DNA of 64,000 nucleotides from Blastocladiella emersonii ATCC 22665 (lineage: Eukaryota > Blastocladiomycota > Blastocladiomycetes > Blastocladiales > Blastocladiaceae): contig JANHCV010000011.1 of the NCBI GenBank assembly GCA_025594325.1, forward strand, positions 1-64,000. Direction: 5' to 3'. The position numbers were made by a program, and so were the translations under genes. The notes under the pieces are model-generated. The model saw only the letters and a program-made list of their open reading frames with translations, searched no databases and was not told the DNA's origin. Positions 12,204 to 22,563 of the stretch are shown in pieces. How positions within the stretch are numbered: position 1 is the stretch's first letter; each line of letters starts with the position of its first letter.

Positions 12204-12776
12204 TCACCGTGCACTCTGAGCGTCGCGGAGGAGCGCAGCGAGCTCGTCTGCCGCGGCACGCACGGCATAGTCGAGCGGCGTGAGCCCATCCTCGTCGCAC
12301 ACATCCAAGCGGATCCCGCGGGTAGCAAGCAGCACGCGGACCGTCGGCGCGCTCCTGGCGAGCACAGCGCGGTGCAGCGGCGTCGTCCGGCTCCCGCCCG
12401 CGGTGACCGCGTTCACATCGGCGCCCGCATCGAGCAGGGTACGCACGATGCCAACGTGGCCCTGGCGTGCGGCGTAGTGCTACATGCAGCAGTCGCGTCA
12501 GGTCCTCCTTCAACTTGGCCCGCGGCGACCCAGAGCACGCACCAGCGGCTGGTTCCCGTAGGCGTCGGCACGGTGGACGGCGAGCAGGTCGCGCAGCAGC
12601 GCCTTGGCGACCCGGTCGGCGTCGCCGGCGGCACACGCGCCGTGCAGCGACCGCGCAAACTCGACCTCGTCGAGCGACTCGCCCGTTGCCTGGGCCGCGC
12701 CGCCTAGCGTGCACGAGCAGGCGGCACCCGGTGCGTGCTGATGCGGGTGCTGATGTGATGCATGTGAGGTCATCAT
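12204..12776 (-). CDS. ANKRD39-like ankyrin repeat protein
   Basis: Exon 1 12776-12543 and exon 2 12479-12204, with intron 12542-12480 (GTGCGT donor, CTGAC branch, GTAG acceptor), encode 169 residues (human ANKRD39 is 183). The N-terminus is His-rich with a Cys pair. SLDEVEFARSLHGACAAGD parallels the family's LEEMDFERGIWSAALNGD. Three ankyrin units follow: ...YGNQPL|HYAARQGHVGIVRTLL, then DAGADVNAV...TTPLHRAVL, then LDVCDEDGLTPLDYAVRAA. The splice junction rebuilds the LHYAAR helix exactly. A second in-frame ATG directly follows the first. It lies 53 bp upstream of the SWSAP1-like gene and diverges from the ABHD gene over 214 bp. The partner is unknown. Confidence 0.78.
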
Positions 12777-12990
12777 GGTCGCTGACGTTGAGGGAAGCGA
12801 TCCGGCGGAGCGCTCGCGTCGACGTGGCCGCCCTCTGTCGTCCCCGCCGTTCCCGCCGGCCCTCCCTTCCCTCCTCCCTCCCTCTCGCAACGCGATCCGT
12901 CATAAACCACGCCCGCCCCGCACCGCGAGCCGCCCTACCACGTAGCACATGCATCTGAGCTGATCCAGCGCGCCAACCACCATCACCACC

Positions 12991-14541
12991 ATGACCTCGC
13001 CCGGCCCGTTCCAGTCGCGGGTCCCTGCATCCGTCCGCTCGTGGATCCCCGGCCTCGGCGGCCAGAGCGACGCATCTGCCGACGTGCCCGATGCGGCAAC
13101 GGCGCCGCTCGCCCCGCCGCCCCCGCCCGTCGACGCCACGACCACCGAGCCGCCCTTCACGCACCTCGAGCACCCGGCCTCCGGGCACGCCTCCACGCTG
13201 CGCACCGCCCTCAACACGCTGAGCGGGTGGTACTGGCCCGCCGACGCCAAGGCCGCCCACGACGCCGAGCAGCGCCTGCTCGCCCGCATCCCGCGCGACG
13301 ACCCGGCGTGGCGCCTGCGCCTCGGCTTCATCGACGTGGCCGAGGACCCGACCGCGACGGGGCACCACCTCATCAACACCCTCATCATCGAGTCGACGGC
13401 GGCTGCCCCGCGCGACACGAGCAACGACGACGAGAATGCCGCCCCCGTCGTCCTGCTGCACGGCTACGGCGCCGGCCTTGCCATGTGGTACCGCAACCTC
13501 CCGGCGCTCGCCTCCGCGCTCGTCCCGCGCGGATACACGCTGTACGCGCTCGACTGGCTCGGTATGGCGCGCTCGGGCCGCGTGCCGCTCCCCAAGGCCG
13601 TAGCGGGCGAGCCCGCCGCCTCGCCCAACGCGCTGGCGCCACCACCGAGTGTCGCCGCCGCCGAGGACTACTTTGTCAACTCGCTCGAGCGGTGGCGCGC
13701 CCACGTCGGCATTGAGAAGATGGTCCTCGTCGGTCACTCCATGGGCGGCTACCTGTCGTCCGCCTACGCCCTGCGCTACCCGCACCGCGTCGCCAAGCTC
13801 GTCCTCGTCAGTCCCGTCGGCGTTCCCGAGCGGCCTGCGTCCGAGGGCGGACCCTCGGCGCCCCCGCCCGCCACCACGGGCAGCGAGCCGCTCCCTGACT
13901 CGGACACCAGCGCCGAGGGAACCAAGTCGGCTGCCGAGTCGGGCAACCCGCGCAAGTTCCCGCTGCCCTACATGGCGCTCCGGTCGTCGCTCGCCAAGCT
14001 GTGGGAGTCCGGGTACACGCCCTTCTCGCTGATGCGCGCCGCCGGCCCGTTCGGCCTACGCATGACCGAGTGGTACACGACGCGCCGCTTCACGCTGCCC
14101 GACGACGAGAAGGCCGACCTGCGCGACTACCTGTTCCACGCCAACAACGCCGGCACCCCCGCCGGCGAGTATGCGCTGTCGGCGCTGCTGCGCTTTGGCG
14201 CCTGGGCGCGCTCCCCACTCGAGCACCGCCTGCCCGCGCTGTGGTCCTCGCCCGACGCCGCCCGCCGCGTGCCCGTCCGCTTCATGTACGGCAACCAGGA
14301 CTGGATGGACCCGCGCGCCGCCGCGCGGATGCTGCGCCAGAACGGCGGCATCGACGCGCTGCGCGCCTCGGTGCACATTGTCCCCAATGCCGGCCACCAG
14401 CTGTTCCTCGACAACTCCGAGGACTTCAACCGCTGCCTCATCGACATTCTGCGCACCAACGACCGCGTCGCGCACCCGACGGTCGGCCGGCTCGACGAGG
14501 AGGCCATGGCGGCGTACCTCGTCGCCAAGAACCTCAACTAG
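12991..14541 (+). CDS. Alpha/beta hydrolase of the ABHD4/ABHD5 (CGI-58, yeast Ict1/Cld1) family
   Basis: A single exon of 516 residues. After a low-complexity N-terminus comes the oxyanion loop VVLLHGYGAG (about residue 153). The nucleophile elbow is GHSMGGY (Ser near 249), so the Ser lost in animal CGI-58 is present, as in ABHD4 and yeast Ict1/Cld1. The acid is in MYGNQDWMDP and the catalytic His in AGHQLFLDN. That last stretch also provides the H-X4-D motif linked to acyltransferase or lipase activity in this family. Between elbow and acid lies a cap with an inserted Pro/Ser/Glu-rich stretch (about residues 285-325). The likely role is phospholipid or cardiolipin remodelling or lipid-droplet lipolysis; the exact substrate cannot be read from sequence. 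Confidence 0.85.
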   Translation: MTSPGPFQSRVPASVRSWIPGLGGQSDASADVPDAATAPLAPPPPPVDATTTEPPFTHLEHPASGHASTLRTALNTLSGWYWPADAKAAHDAEQRLLARIPRDDPAWRLRLGFIDVAEDPTATGHHLINTLIIESTAAAPRDTSNDDENAAPVVLLHGYGAGLAMWYRNLPALASALVPRGYTLYALDWLGMARSGRVPLPKAVAGEPAASPNALAPPPSVAAAEDYFVNSLERWRAHVGIEKMVLVGHSMGGYLSSAYALRYPHRVAKLVLVSPVGVPERPASEGGPSAPPPATTGSEPLPDSDTSAEGTKSAAESGNPRKFPLPYMALRSSLAKLWESGYTPFSLMRAAGPFGLRMTEWYTTRRFTLPDDEKADLRDYLFHANNAGTPAGEYALSALLRFGAWARSPLEHRLPALWSSPDAARRVPVRFMYGNQDWMDPRAAARMLRQNGGIDALRASVHIVPNAGHQLFLDNSEDFNRCLIDILRTNDRVAHPTVGRLDEEAMAAYLVAKNLN

Positions 14542-14789
14542 GTGGCCCAGGTGATGTTGCCGAGTATTCTGACGAGCAAACACGTTCATTCTGATATCCG
14601 CCATGATCGCTCGTGAGGAGACGAGGCGATCGCAGGCTGCGCCGGCTCCCGTCCCGCCTTGCTGACACAAGCGCCCTCTCCCTCCGCGTCCCTCGCCCGT
14701 GTTGAGCCCTCGCTCTCCAACTGCAATGTATCTGCCATAGATTTGGCCCTTTTAACCTCTTCCAAACCTATCCCTACTCGCCGAACACC

Positions 14790-15629
14790 ATGGGCTCCGC
14801 CGACGAGGTTACGGCGAGCGCGACGCTTAAGAACGTCCTGACGACGTTCGCCGCCTACACCGTGTCGCACGTCATCGTGGACGGCGTGTGGCGGCGCGCC
14901 ATGCCCGCGCACTACAAGTCGCTGTCGCGGCGCGACCGCATCTACCTCGCCGAGAAGATTGCGTCGTCGGTCAACGCGCTCGTTGTGTCGGGGCTCGCGT
15001 ACAAGTCCATCTTCGTCGACGGCGACTACGACGCCGACACCATGCACCCGTACCCGCTCACGGCGCACCGCGCCTTCGTGCACCTGTGCGGCTACACCAT
15101 GTACGACCTCGGCACCATGTGGCTGCAGGGCGGCGACCACTGGAGCATGTGGGCGCACCACACCATGAGCCTGTACGGCACGGCACTCATCACGTACCTG
15201 CGCAACCCGTCCTTCTACCCGCTGCTGTTCGGCGTGTCCGAGATCACGGCGCTCGCCAACAACGTCGTGTGGTACCTGCAGACGCTGCGCCCCGCGTCGC
15301 GCGCCATGCCGTACGTGCTCACGGCGCGCGCCGCCGCCTTCACCTTCTGCCGCGTGTGGATCGGGCCGTACGCGCTGTACCGCGCCTACACGAACGCGGC
15401 GCGCGACGTCGCCCTCGGGTCGGCGCCCACCGTGTGGCAGGCGCTCTGGGCGCAGTGGTCCGGCAAGACGGCCGACGTGATCCCGCTCGCGGCCGTCGCG
15501 ACCGCGTTCAACGTCCTCCTGCTCACGTACATGAACGCCGGATGGACGGTCGCCGTGTGGAAGCTTGCGATCCGCGGCTGGGCGCGCCGCCGCGTCGGCA
15601 GCCCCGCGGGCGCCAAGAAGGCCAACTAA
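14790..15629 (+). CDS. TLC-domain membrane protein (TMEM136/TLCD-like)
   Basis: A single exon of 279 residues, with several hydrophobic helices spaced as in TRAM-LAG1-CLN8 domains. The signature region is AFVHLCGYTMYDLGTMW followed by WSMWAHHTMSLYGTALI, whose His-His pair (about residues 121-122) is characteristic. Next come NPSFYPLLFGVSEITALANN and a helix with FCRVWIGPYALY. The short Lys-ending tail AGAKKAN resembles an ER-retrieval signal, though weakly. It lacks the homeobox and extra features of ceramide synthases, so a TLCD-type lipid-handling protein is more likely than Lag1. It lies 248 bp downstream of the ABHD gene on the same strand; a shared lipid role is only suggestive. Confidence 0.8.
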   Translation: MGSADEVTASATLKNVLTTFAAYTVSHVIVDGVWRRAMPAHYKSLSRRDRIYLAEKIASSVNALVVSGLAYKSIFVDGDYDADTMHPYPLTAHRAFVHLCGYTMYDLGTMWLQGGDHWSMWAHHTMSLYGTALITYLRNPSFYPLLFGVSEITALANNVVWYLQTLRPASRAMPYVLTARAAAFTFCRVWIGPYALYRAYTNAARDVALGSAPTVWQALWAQWSGKTADVIPLAAVATAFNVLLLTYMNAGWTVAVWKLAIRGWARRRVGSPAGAKKAN

Positions 15630-15857
15630 CGATGAAGCTATGACGATGATGATGACGTCGACCCAATGCACATATGATTACTCTCTGCACCAGATCCCGA
15701 TTCCCCTCAGGGAATCATGCACCGCGGCGTTCGGTTTTCAACCCTGTCCTTCCCGTCCGAGCGGGCGCACCTGCACGTCCGCGGCCGCTGCCGGCAGCGT
15801 GGCCGGCAGTGCTTGGCACGCGACCTATTTCTCCATTGTTCGCGCGCATGATGGGTC

Positions 15858-16277
15858 TTACGGCGGAGCTGCACCAGACTCGACGCGTGCTGTGAGGGCA
15901 GCCGAAGTCGCTCGCACCGAGTCACACTTGCCCGCACGCTCGCGCTCCGCTGGCGACGCAGCCTTCCTCCGTGAGCTTCCCGCCTCGGCCGACGTTGGCA
16001 GATGCCGCGGGCGGCGGGGCGGTGCGCGGAAGACCACCAGCACTTTCTCACTCGCGTCCCCGACCAGGATCGCGATCGTCAGCGGGCCAGCGGCAGTGGC
16101 CAAGGTGTCGATGGTGGCACCATCTCCTTGGTCGATGAGCAGCGGGACCACGACCACGGCTCGAGGGAGCGAGCCGATGGGCGGCTCAGGCGCAGGGACG
16201 ATGGCGAGCGGCCGGCCTGCATCTGTCCAAGCGACGACGGCTGGCGCCACGATAGAACGTGCGTCACGGCGCGTCAT
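15858..16277 (-). CDS. Hypothetical protein, possibly proteasome-assembly-chaperone-3-like
   Basis: An open frame of 139 residues from ATG 16277 (MTRRDARSIVAPAVVAW). The first 85 residues look protein-like: alternating hydrophobic strands (VVAWTDAGRPLAIVPA, IGSLPRAVVVVPLLI) and then LTIAILVGDASEKVLVVFRA. Their order loosely recalls PSMG3/Irc25, a small beta-sandwich chaperone, but I see no decisive motif. The last 50 residues are Arg/Ser/Ala-rich and may be read-through of an unrecognised intron or 3' UTR. The function should be treated as unknown. Confidence 0.3.
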   Translation of the reverse strand: MTRRDARSIVAPAVVAWTDAGRPLAIVPAPEPPIGSLPRAVVVVPLLIDQGDGATIDTLATAAGPLTIAILVGDASEKVLVVFRAPPRRPRHLPTSAEAGSSRRKAASPAERERAGKCDSVRATSAALTARVESGAAPP

Positions 16278-16301
16278 AAAGCGGATCTCGGCAAAGGACA
16301 A

Positions 16302-18448
16302 GGCCCAGCACCGCCACCTGCAGCGTTGAAGCGAGGCGGGACGCGTCTCGATTTATGCGAACAATGGAGGATGGCCGCGGTGATCCAGGGCGTGGTCGCG
16401 CCAATCACCCGCGTGGATTCTCGCTCGCTGCGAACGCTCCCGCAAGAACAAGGAGGGCCGGGACACGTCATCGTGCATGCGATGCAATCGTGACTCAAGG
16501 CCACCTCACGGGCCCGCGCCGTGTGTCCCGCGGCTCCTCGATCGCGAGGCGGGAATCGGGCACCCTCGCTTGTCCCGCAGGGCGGCGGGCGGTTCCCGTA
16601 GAGAGCGTGTCTTCGGCCGCACGATGTGGCGACGGCGCTGGCGGGGGCGCATGAAGAGCGCGGTGGTGCGAGGGCTTGGCCGGCGACTGCGGCGCTCGCG
16701 ACGCGTCAAGGTGCGTCACCGTGCATGCAGGGGACTATCTCGGATATTTTCGGCGTTGGGCCGCGAGCCGAGATATCCGCTGCACAAGCGACAGAAGAAG
16801 CACGCAGGGAAGCGCGGTCGTGGAGACCAGGATCACCGTCGCATCACACACGGCCGCCGTCTCACGACGCGGGCCACGTCCACGCTGGCCACAGCCAAGG
16901 GTCAGCTAAGGTCGGACGACCGGCCCATCGCACAGCAGAGGACGGAAACGCGTCGCGACGCGTCCGGGCACGTCCGGGCGCGTCCAGCGAGGCGAGCGGG
17001 GACGGCCAGGAGGGGGAGTGGCTTGGATGCGACCACGGTCGCGTCAAACATGGGCGAGACGGACGAGGAGGCGGTGGCGGTCCGCGACGCGACGCGGCGC
17101 AAGCAGCCTCATTCGAACAATGGGCGAGTTGCAACGTAGGGATCGCGTAGATCTGGGGGTGAACTGTGAGAAGCGGGGAAGAAAACGGGTCAGGCGAGAG
17201 CGACTGCGGGCGCGGGCGGGCCCATGGCCACGGTCGGCAGCGCGCACGCGAGAGGGTTCTTGGGGGAGCGAGCAGGGCCGCAGCGTCGGTGGGCCGAGAC
17301 GCGCACGTCCCGATCCGCATGAGGAAGGACCAAGCACAAGGGCGAATGTGGGCGAGGACAAGGGAGGATCGAGTCGGTGCCGCGCCCGCTGCAACGCAAC
17401 GCCCCTGACGGCCACGGCCCACACGCAGCCGGGTCATACTTATGGCGGCGGCCGCCCTCTCTCTCCCCGAGCCTGCTCTTCTCCCTCGCGTCGCGCCATC
17501 GATCTTCACCTCGCTGTCCACCCGGGGCACCGGCCGACGTGCTCGCTCATACCCACCCACCCCCGCCCACGGCCGCCGACTTGGCCACTCGCCCGCACCG
17601 AGATACCCTACCGCCACCACCGCCACCACCGCGGCTGGCCCTTCCCCGTGCGTGTCTAGACTGTACTGGTACGCGCCTACGATCGTGTCTACTCCCCGAT
17701 CATCCCTCGCGGCCACGTCCGCCCTCGCCGTGAGCGGTGGCCCGCTTTGGCGCCGAGGCGGCGGGTTCACGCGCGCAGGTGGCGGTGGCCCACGGCGGGA
17801 TGCGTGCAGGACGCGATCGAGCCAGCGAGGCGGCCGGGCAGTGCTAGTCGAGAACGTGCACGGCAGCGGCGATAGGCAGAGCGCGGTTCACGAGTCTGGG
17901 CCCGCAAATCGGCTCCCCCGTTCGCCGCGCCCAACCCTCGCCTCGCTGCCTTTCCTCCCTCGCCCCGCCGCCCCGCCGCCCCGCCGCCCCGCCCTTCGCG
18001 CCCCGCTCGCGCGTGCAACGTCCTCGCCCTTCCGGCCGTGTCCCTCGTCCTGCGCGCGCGTGCGGGACGCGTCACGGTGACGGCGGCCATGGGCGGGACG
18101 CTGACACGCCGCGCGCAACGGGTGTCCGCGCGCACGTCGCTGTCGCGCGCGCTGCCCTCGATCCCGTCGCCGCCGCCCTCGTTGTTCGCGGGCACCGCCC
18201 TCCACCGCTGGTTTACGATGCACGAGATGGAGCGCTAAAACTGACATCACGCCCTCGACCGCAACTTGCGCGGGCAGAGAAATCTCGGCCGCGTCACGGT
18301 GAATCATCCGCGCGTCACCCATTGTTCTTTCCTTCGCGGCCTCCTCCTCAGCCCTCCGCGCTCCGCCCCCGCCCCGACCGCCCCGCCCTGCCTGCCCGAC
18401 CCGCCCCGGCCGTCCCCGCTCCTTCCCCCCCTCCTCCTCCTTTCCATC
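16302..18448. other. Gene-poor stretch upstream of the WOPR gene
   Basis: About 2.1 kb of GC-rich DNA. It contains many overlapping ORFs on both strands, all Arg/Ala/Pro-rich and without family resemblance. It is best read as a long upstream regulatory region for the WOPR gene. Pyrimidine-rich tracts lie just before the start at 18,410-18,448. I see no RNA gene. Confidence 0.4.
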
Positions 18449-21400
18449 ATGTTGCACCCGCACATCGCCCACCTCGCCGCGAGTGCTCCCTCCTCCGCCT
18501 CCTCCTTGCCGACTGCCCGGCATCCCGTGCAACAACTGCCAGAGTCGCAGCAGCAATACCACCACTACCAGCAGCCGCAGCAGGACCAGCCCTTCTTCTT
18601 CCACGACTCGCACCACCACCACCACCACTTTGCCAACCACCACACCATGTCCTACGACACGCCCCTCGAGGTCGCGCCGCAGCACCACCCGCACCACCAC
18701 CACCAGCAACACCCACGATCCGTCTCCATGGCCATCCCCGCCCCCGCCGGCGCGCCGCCCTCGCCCGCCCTGACGCTCGCCGGCAGCAGCTCGCCACCGG
18801 CCAACGGCTTCGAGTCCTCGGCCGCGGTCTCGGCCTGCGTGGGCCCCGCGCCGCTCGCGACCTCGCCACCCGCCGCCGCCGCTGCCGCCGCTGCCGTCGC
18901 CATCCCCGCCATGCCCACCACGTCGCCCGGCCCGCTCGTGCCCCCGACCTACGTCGGGTACGTGCAGGAGCTGCAGGACGCGCTCTACGTCTTCGAGGGC
19001 ACCCAGACCGGCCAGCTGCCGCGCACCGTGCGCCGCCTGACCGCCCCCGAGAAGACGCGCGCCGTCTTCCACGGCGCCGTCTACGTGTTTCTCGAGAAGG
19101 AGGTGCGTGCATCTTGCGCGTCTGCTGCGTGGGAACGCGTCCTCGACGCGTCGCGATCCTGACGACCACGGCGCTCACCAACGTGTTCTCGCGGCGCGCC
19201 CCACCCCTGTAGAGCGGGATCAAGCGCTGGACCGACAAGCTGGTACGCCTTTCTCGCCGCCTCGGCCGCTCCGCCCTCCGCGCTTGCACCTGTGGCTGAC
19301 ACAAAGCCCCCTCCCCGTCTCCTCCAGCACTGGTCGGCCTCGCGCATCTCGGGCCAGTTCCTCGTCTACCGCGAGATCGAGAAGATCGCCGACGACCCGG
19401 CCGCGCTGCTCACCCCGCCGCAGTCGCCGCCCTCGGCCCGCGCCGCCGACCTGCCCGCCAACGCCGTCGTCTCCGCGCAGGCCCCGACGTGCGCCATCGC
19501 GCGCAAGCAGGGCTTCACGCTCAAGGGCCACGGCATGGTCAAGCGCACCCTCTCGCTCGTTTACCGCGGCGTCACCCACCACCTCGTCTCCTACTACGAC
19601 GAGCAGCGCCTCGACGAGCTGAGCCGCCCCTCGGCCGACCCCGCCCTCACCGCCCTCCAGCTGTGCTCCGAGATCCAGCCGCTCCTCAAAAAGTCGCAGC
19701 CCGTCGCTGTCCAGGCCGCCGCCGCGGCTGCCGCCGCCGCTGCCGCGTGTCGCAACGCGGGTGGCGCGGGTGCTGCGCCACCATCCGCTCCCGTCGCCGC
19801 TGCCCCCGTTCAGCGCGACCACACGGGCATGCTGCTCGACGTTGGCACCCTCGAAATGTCGCCCGACGAGGAGGTGTCCCTCGCCGGCGACGAGTGCATC
19901 TCGGCCCCCGTCTCGCGCGCCCCGTCGCCCCGCCCACAGAACCCGCCGCAGCCGCGCAAGCGCCCGCCGCGCGGATCGCGCAACGCCAACCAGCACCCCC
20001 ACCACGGCCACCACGGCCACCATCCGTACCACCACCACTCGCACTCGCACTCGACCGGGCGCCGTCCCCTCGTGCACGGCCTTCCAACCCCGCCGTCCAG
20101 CTCGCTCGGCTCCATACCCTCGGATCCCCCCGTCTCCGCTGCTGCTGCTGCACCACCCCCGCCGCCGCACACGTCGCTTTTTGCCCCGTCTCCCGTGGCC
20201 GCCCCCGGATGCGGCCTGACGGGCCCCACGCCCGACCTCCCCGCCCCCGTTCCGCTCGCCCGCCAGCATCACCCGCTCCCGCATCCGCACCAGCGCCAGT
20301 CGTCCATCCGGTCGTGGACCGCCTTCGGCCACTCGGCCGCCGACGCTGCTGCTCGCCACGCGGCGGCTGCCGCTGCCGCCGCGTCCATGGGCGAGTGGTC
20401 GGCACCGTCCGCCACGGGCCACACCAACGCGGGCCCCGCGCCCGACTCGCCCGACTATTTCTTCTCGGCCTCGACGGCGCAGGACTGGGAGCAGGCCATG
20501 GCCGCGTCCGCGGGCATGGCGTCGCCCGTCATGTCGTCGCGCGCCGGGTCGCCGTCCACGACGGGCGTTCCCGGCAGCGAGTGGTGGTCGCCCGCCGCGT
20601 CGCCCGCCGCGTCGATCGCCTCGTGGGACGAGGCCGGGTACTCGGGCCACATGGGCAACGTGCCCGCCGAGGCCGCCAACGACGTCAACAACTCGTGGTG
20701 GTGGGGCGGCAACGCCGCCGACAAGGCGCGCCTCGAGGACGCGCTCGGCCCGTCCTCGCTGTGGTCGGGCGTCCCCGCCACCGAGACGCTCATGCCGCCC
20801 ACGGGGCTCGGCCAGATGCCCGTCTCCGAGCCCATGATCCTCGACTCGGGCGCAGGTACCGTGTACGCGCCGCAGCCCGTGGTCTCGAGCCCGATGAGTC
20901 CCGTGCCCGTCGGACTCGACATGGTCGCCGTCAACCCGCACAACCCCGTGTTCCCGATTATCCCGCACGCCGTCCACGCTCCTCATGGCGTCCAGCAGCA
21001 GTCCCCGCACCACCCGCACCACCATCACCACCGTCTCGAGTGCAGCACCTCGCCCGTCGGCCCGCCGCCGTTCGAGTGGACCGCGGCTCATCCAGCGCCT
21101 CCAACGTCGATGCCGCCTACCTCGTCCTCGGCAACATCGCCCGTGGCCGCCCTCCCGCCGCACGCCAACCAGTGGGCCGAGTCGTTCCCGCTCCACCCGG
21201 CCTCGCCCGACATTTCGTCGCCCATCGACGACCCGCTGTTCGTGGCCGACGAGGACGGCATGATGCTCATGGGCATGGGTATCGGCATGGCCGCGAGCCC
21301 GCCGCTCATGTCGATCGAGGACATTGAGGTCGAGAGCCCGCTGATGCGCGACCTCGCTACGGGGCCCGAGCCCTTTGACGTGGCCGTGTTCGGCGCGGCG

Positions 21401-21649
21401 CCACCCGTGAACCGCCACGCGCACGACGGACCCGGCGGGCCGGTGTTCGAGGCGGGCGGCGGCGGCGACTTTTGCGTCGCGGGCGACCTGTTCAGCTGGG
21501 ACCAGCTCGTCGCGCAGGCGCCTGCCGCTGGCAGCGCGGGCGATGGCGCGGCGGCGACAGCCGGCCGGTTCGACGTGGACGCGTGGCTCGTTGACGTGCC
21601 CGTGCCCGCGGCCACGGCGACCGCAGCGGCGGCCAAGGCCCAGCCATGA
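18449..21649 (+). CDS. WOPR-domain transcriptional regulator (Gti1/Pac2 family)
   Basis: Exons 18449-19102, 19213-19242 and 19328-21649 (introns 19103-19212 and 19243-19327) encode 1,001 residues. The WOPR box is rebuilt only by joining three exons: TYVGYVQELQDALYVFEG, LPRTVRRLTAPEKTR, then the 10-residue exon SGIKRWTDKL, then HWSASRISGQFLVYREIE. The second half of the box is QGFTLKGHGMVKRTLSLVY with HHLVSYYDEQRL (ending near residue 322). The family binds DNA directly and controls morphology, mating or virulence in fungi (Wor1, Gti1, Pac2, Ryp1). The flanks are His/Gln-rich at the N-terminus and about 680 residues of Pro/Ala/Ser/His-rich sequence at the C-terminus, plausible activation regions. 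The 2-kb upstream spacer fits a master-regulator gene. Confidence 0.93.
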
Positions 21650-21855
21650 TGCCCGCCCCGCCTTGGCGAGGATGAAATCGTTTTGTGTCCAAGTGCTTTC
21701 GTGTGTACCTGTATCATTTCATCGCATTTTTGCATACTCTTGTCTGTTCTGTGCTCAGGCCTGTGAGGATCAGTCGGTAAGCGAGGCGAGGTCGCTCAGC
21801 AGGTGAGCTCGCCTTCGCGACCGCGACAGTCTCGACCACGGCGACGATCATCACG

Positions 21856-22321
21856 ATGCAAATCTACCTCCCACTCCACCAGGACCGGCCGCACGACCTC
21901 GTCCTCATCGAGCTGCAGGGGGTCCTCGAGTGCGACGGCGACGCGTTTGCGGGGCAGACGCTCGGCCGGATCGGGTTCGCCGACGACAGCGTACGCTCGG
22001 ATCGCCCCGTTCTCTTCGCCGCGGAGCGCTCACACCCGCGAGGTACAGGAAACCGAGTCGCCGACGCTCATCATCGGCAACCACCGGCTTGAGGGCAAGG
22101 TGGTCAAGCTCAAGAAGCCGCTCGCCGTCATCAAGCGCGCCGGTGCGAACTCGTCGCTGTTCCCCGCGGCGGCCGGCGGCGGCGACGTGGTCATGAGCGA
22201 GAGCCACGGCGACGAGGGCGAGGGCGATAACCTCAACCCGACGGCCGCGGGCGAGTGGCACATTGTCGGCCTGATCAAGGCCAAGTTCGAGTTCCGCCGG
22301 CGGCCGCAGAACCTGGTCTAA
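21856..22321 (+). CDS. CTF8: Sister-chromatid cohesion factor Ctf8
   Basis: Ctf8 joins Dcc1 and Ctf18-RFC to load or unload PCNA and support cohesion. Exon 1 (21856-21990) encodes MQIYLPLHQDRPHDLVLIEL and GQTLGRIGFADDS. Exon 2 (22049-22321) encodes PTLIIGNHRLEGKVVKLKKP, then LAVIKR and the tail EWHIVGLIKAKFEFRRRP. The product is 135 residues, near the yeast length of 133. The IGNH-LEGK-KPLAV core is diagnostic. The 3' splice site is ambiguous: AG at 22042 or at 22048, both in frame and differing by Val-Gln. I prefer the CAG at 22048 (58-nt intron). Confidence 0.9.
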
Positions 22322-22563
22322 GCACGTCAATACAACCCATCTTCCATCGCAACGAGCTGACGGGGTAGAGAAGACGCCAAGCCGTTTCCTGGCCAAGAAA
22401 CGCGTCGCGGGTCAGGGTAGCAACGGGTCACTCGGCGTCAGGTGACGAGAGGCGCAGCGCGGAAGCGCGTGGAGCCCGCGCTGCTCCCCCCGCCCTCGCG
22501 GCCGCCATCGTCGACGCCTAACCGGCACCATCAGCACACGGTAACCAACAGAAACGTAGCACC

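Noticed and set aside
13041-14594. Alternative-frame ORFs inside the ABHD gene
   Set aside because: Arg/Pro/Ala-rich shadows; the 516-codon frame has the complete hydrolase motif set.
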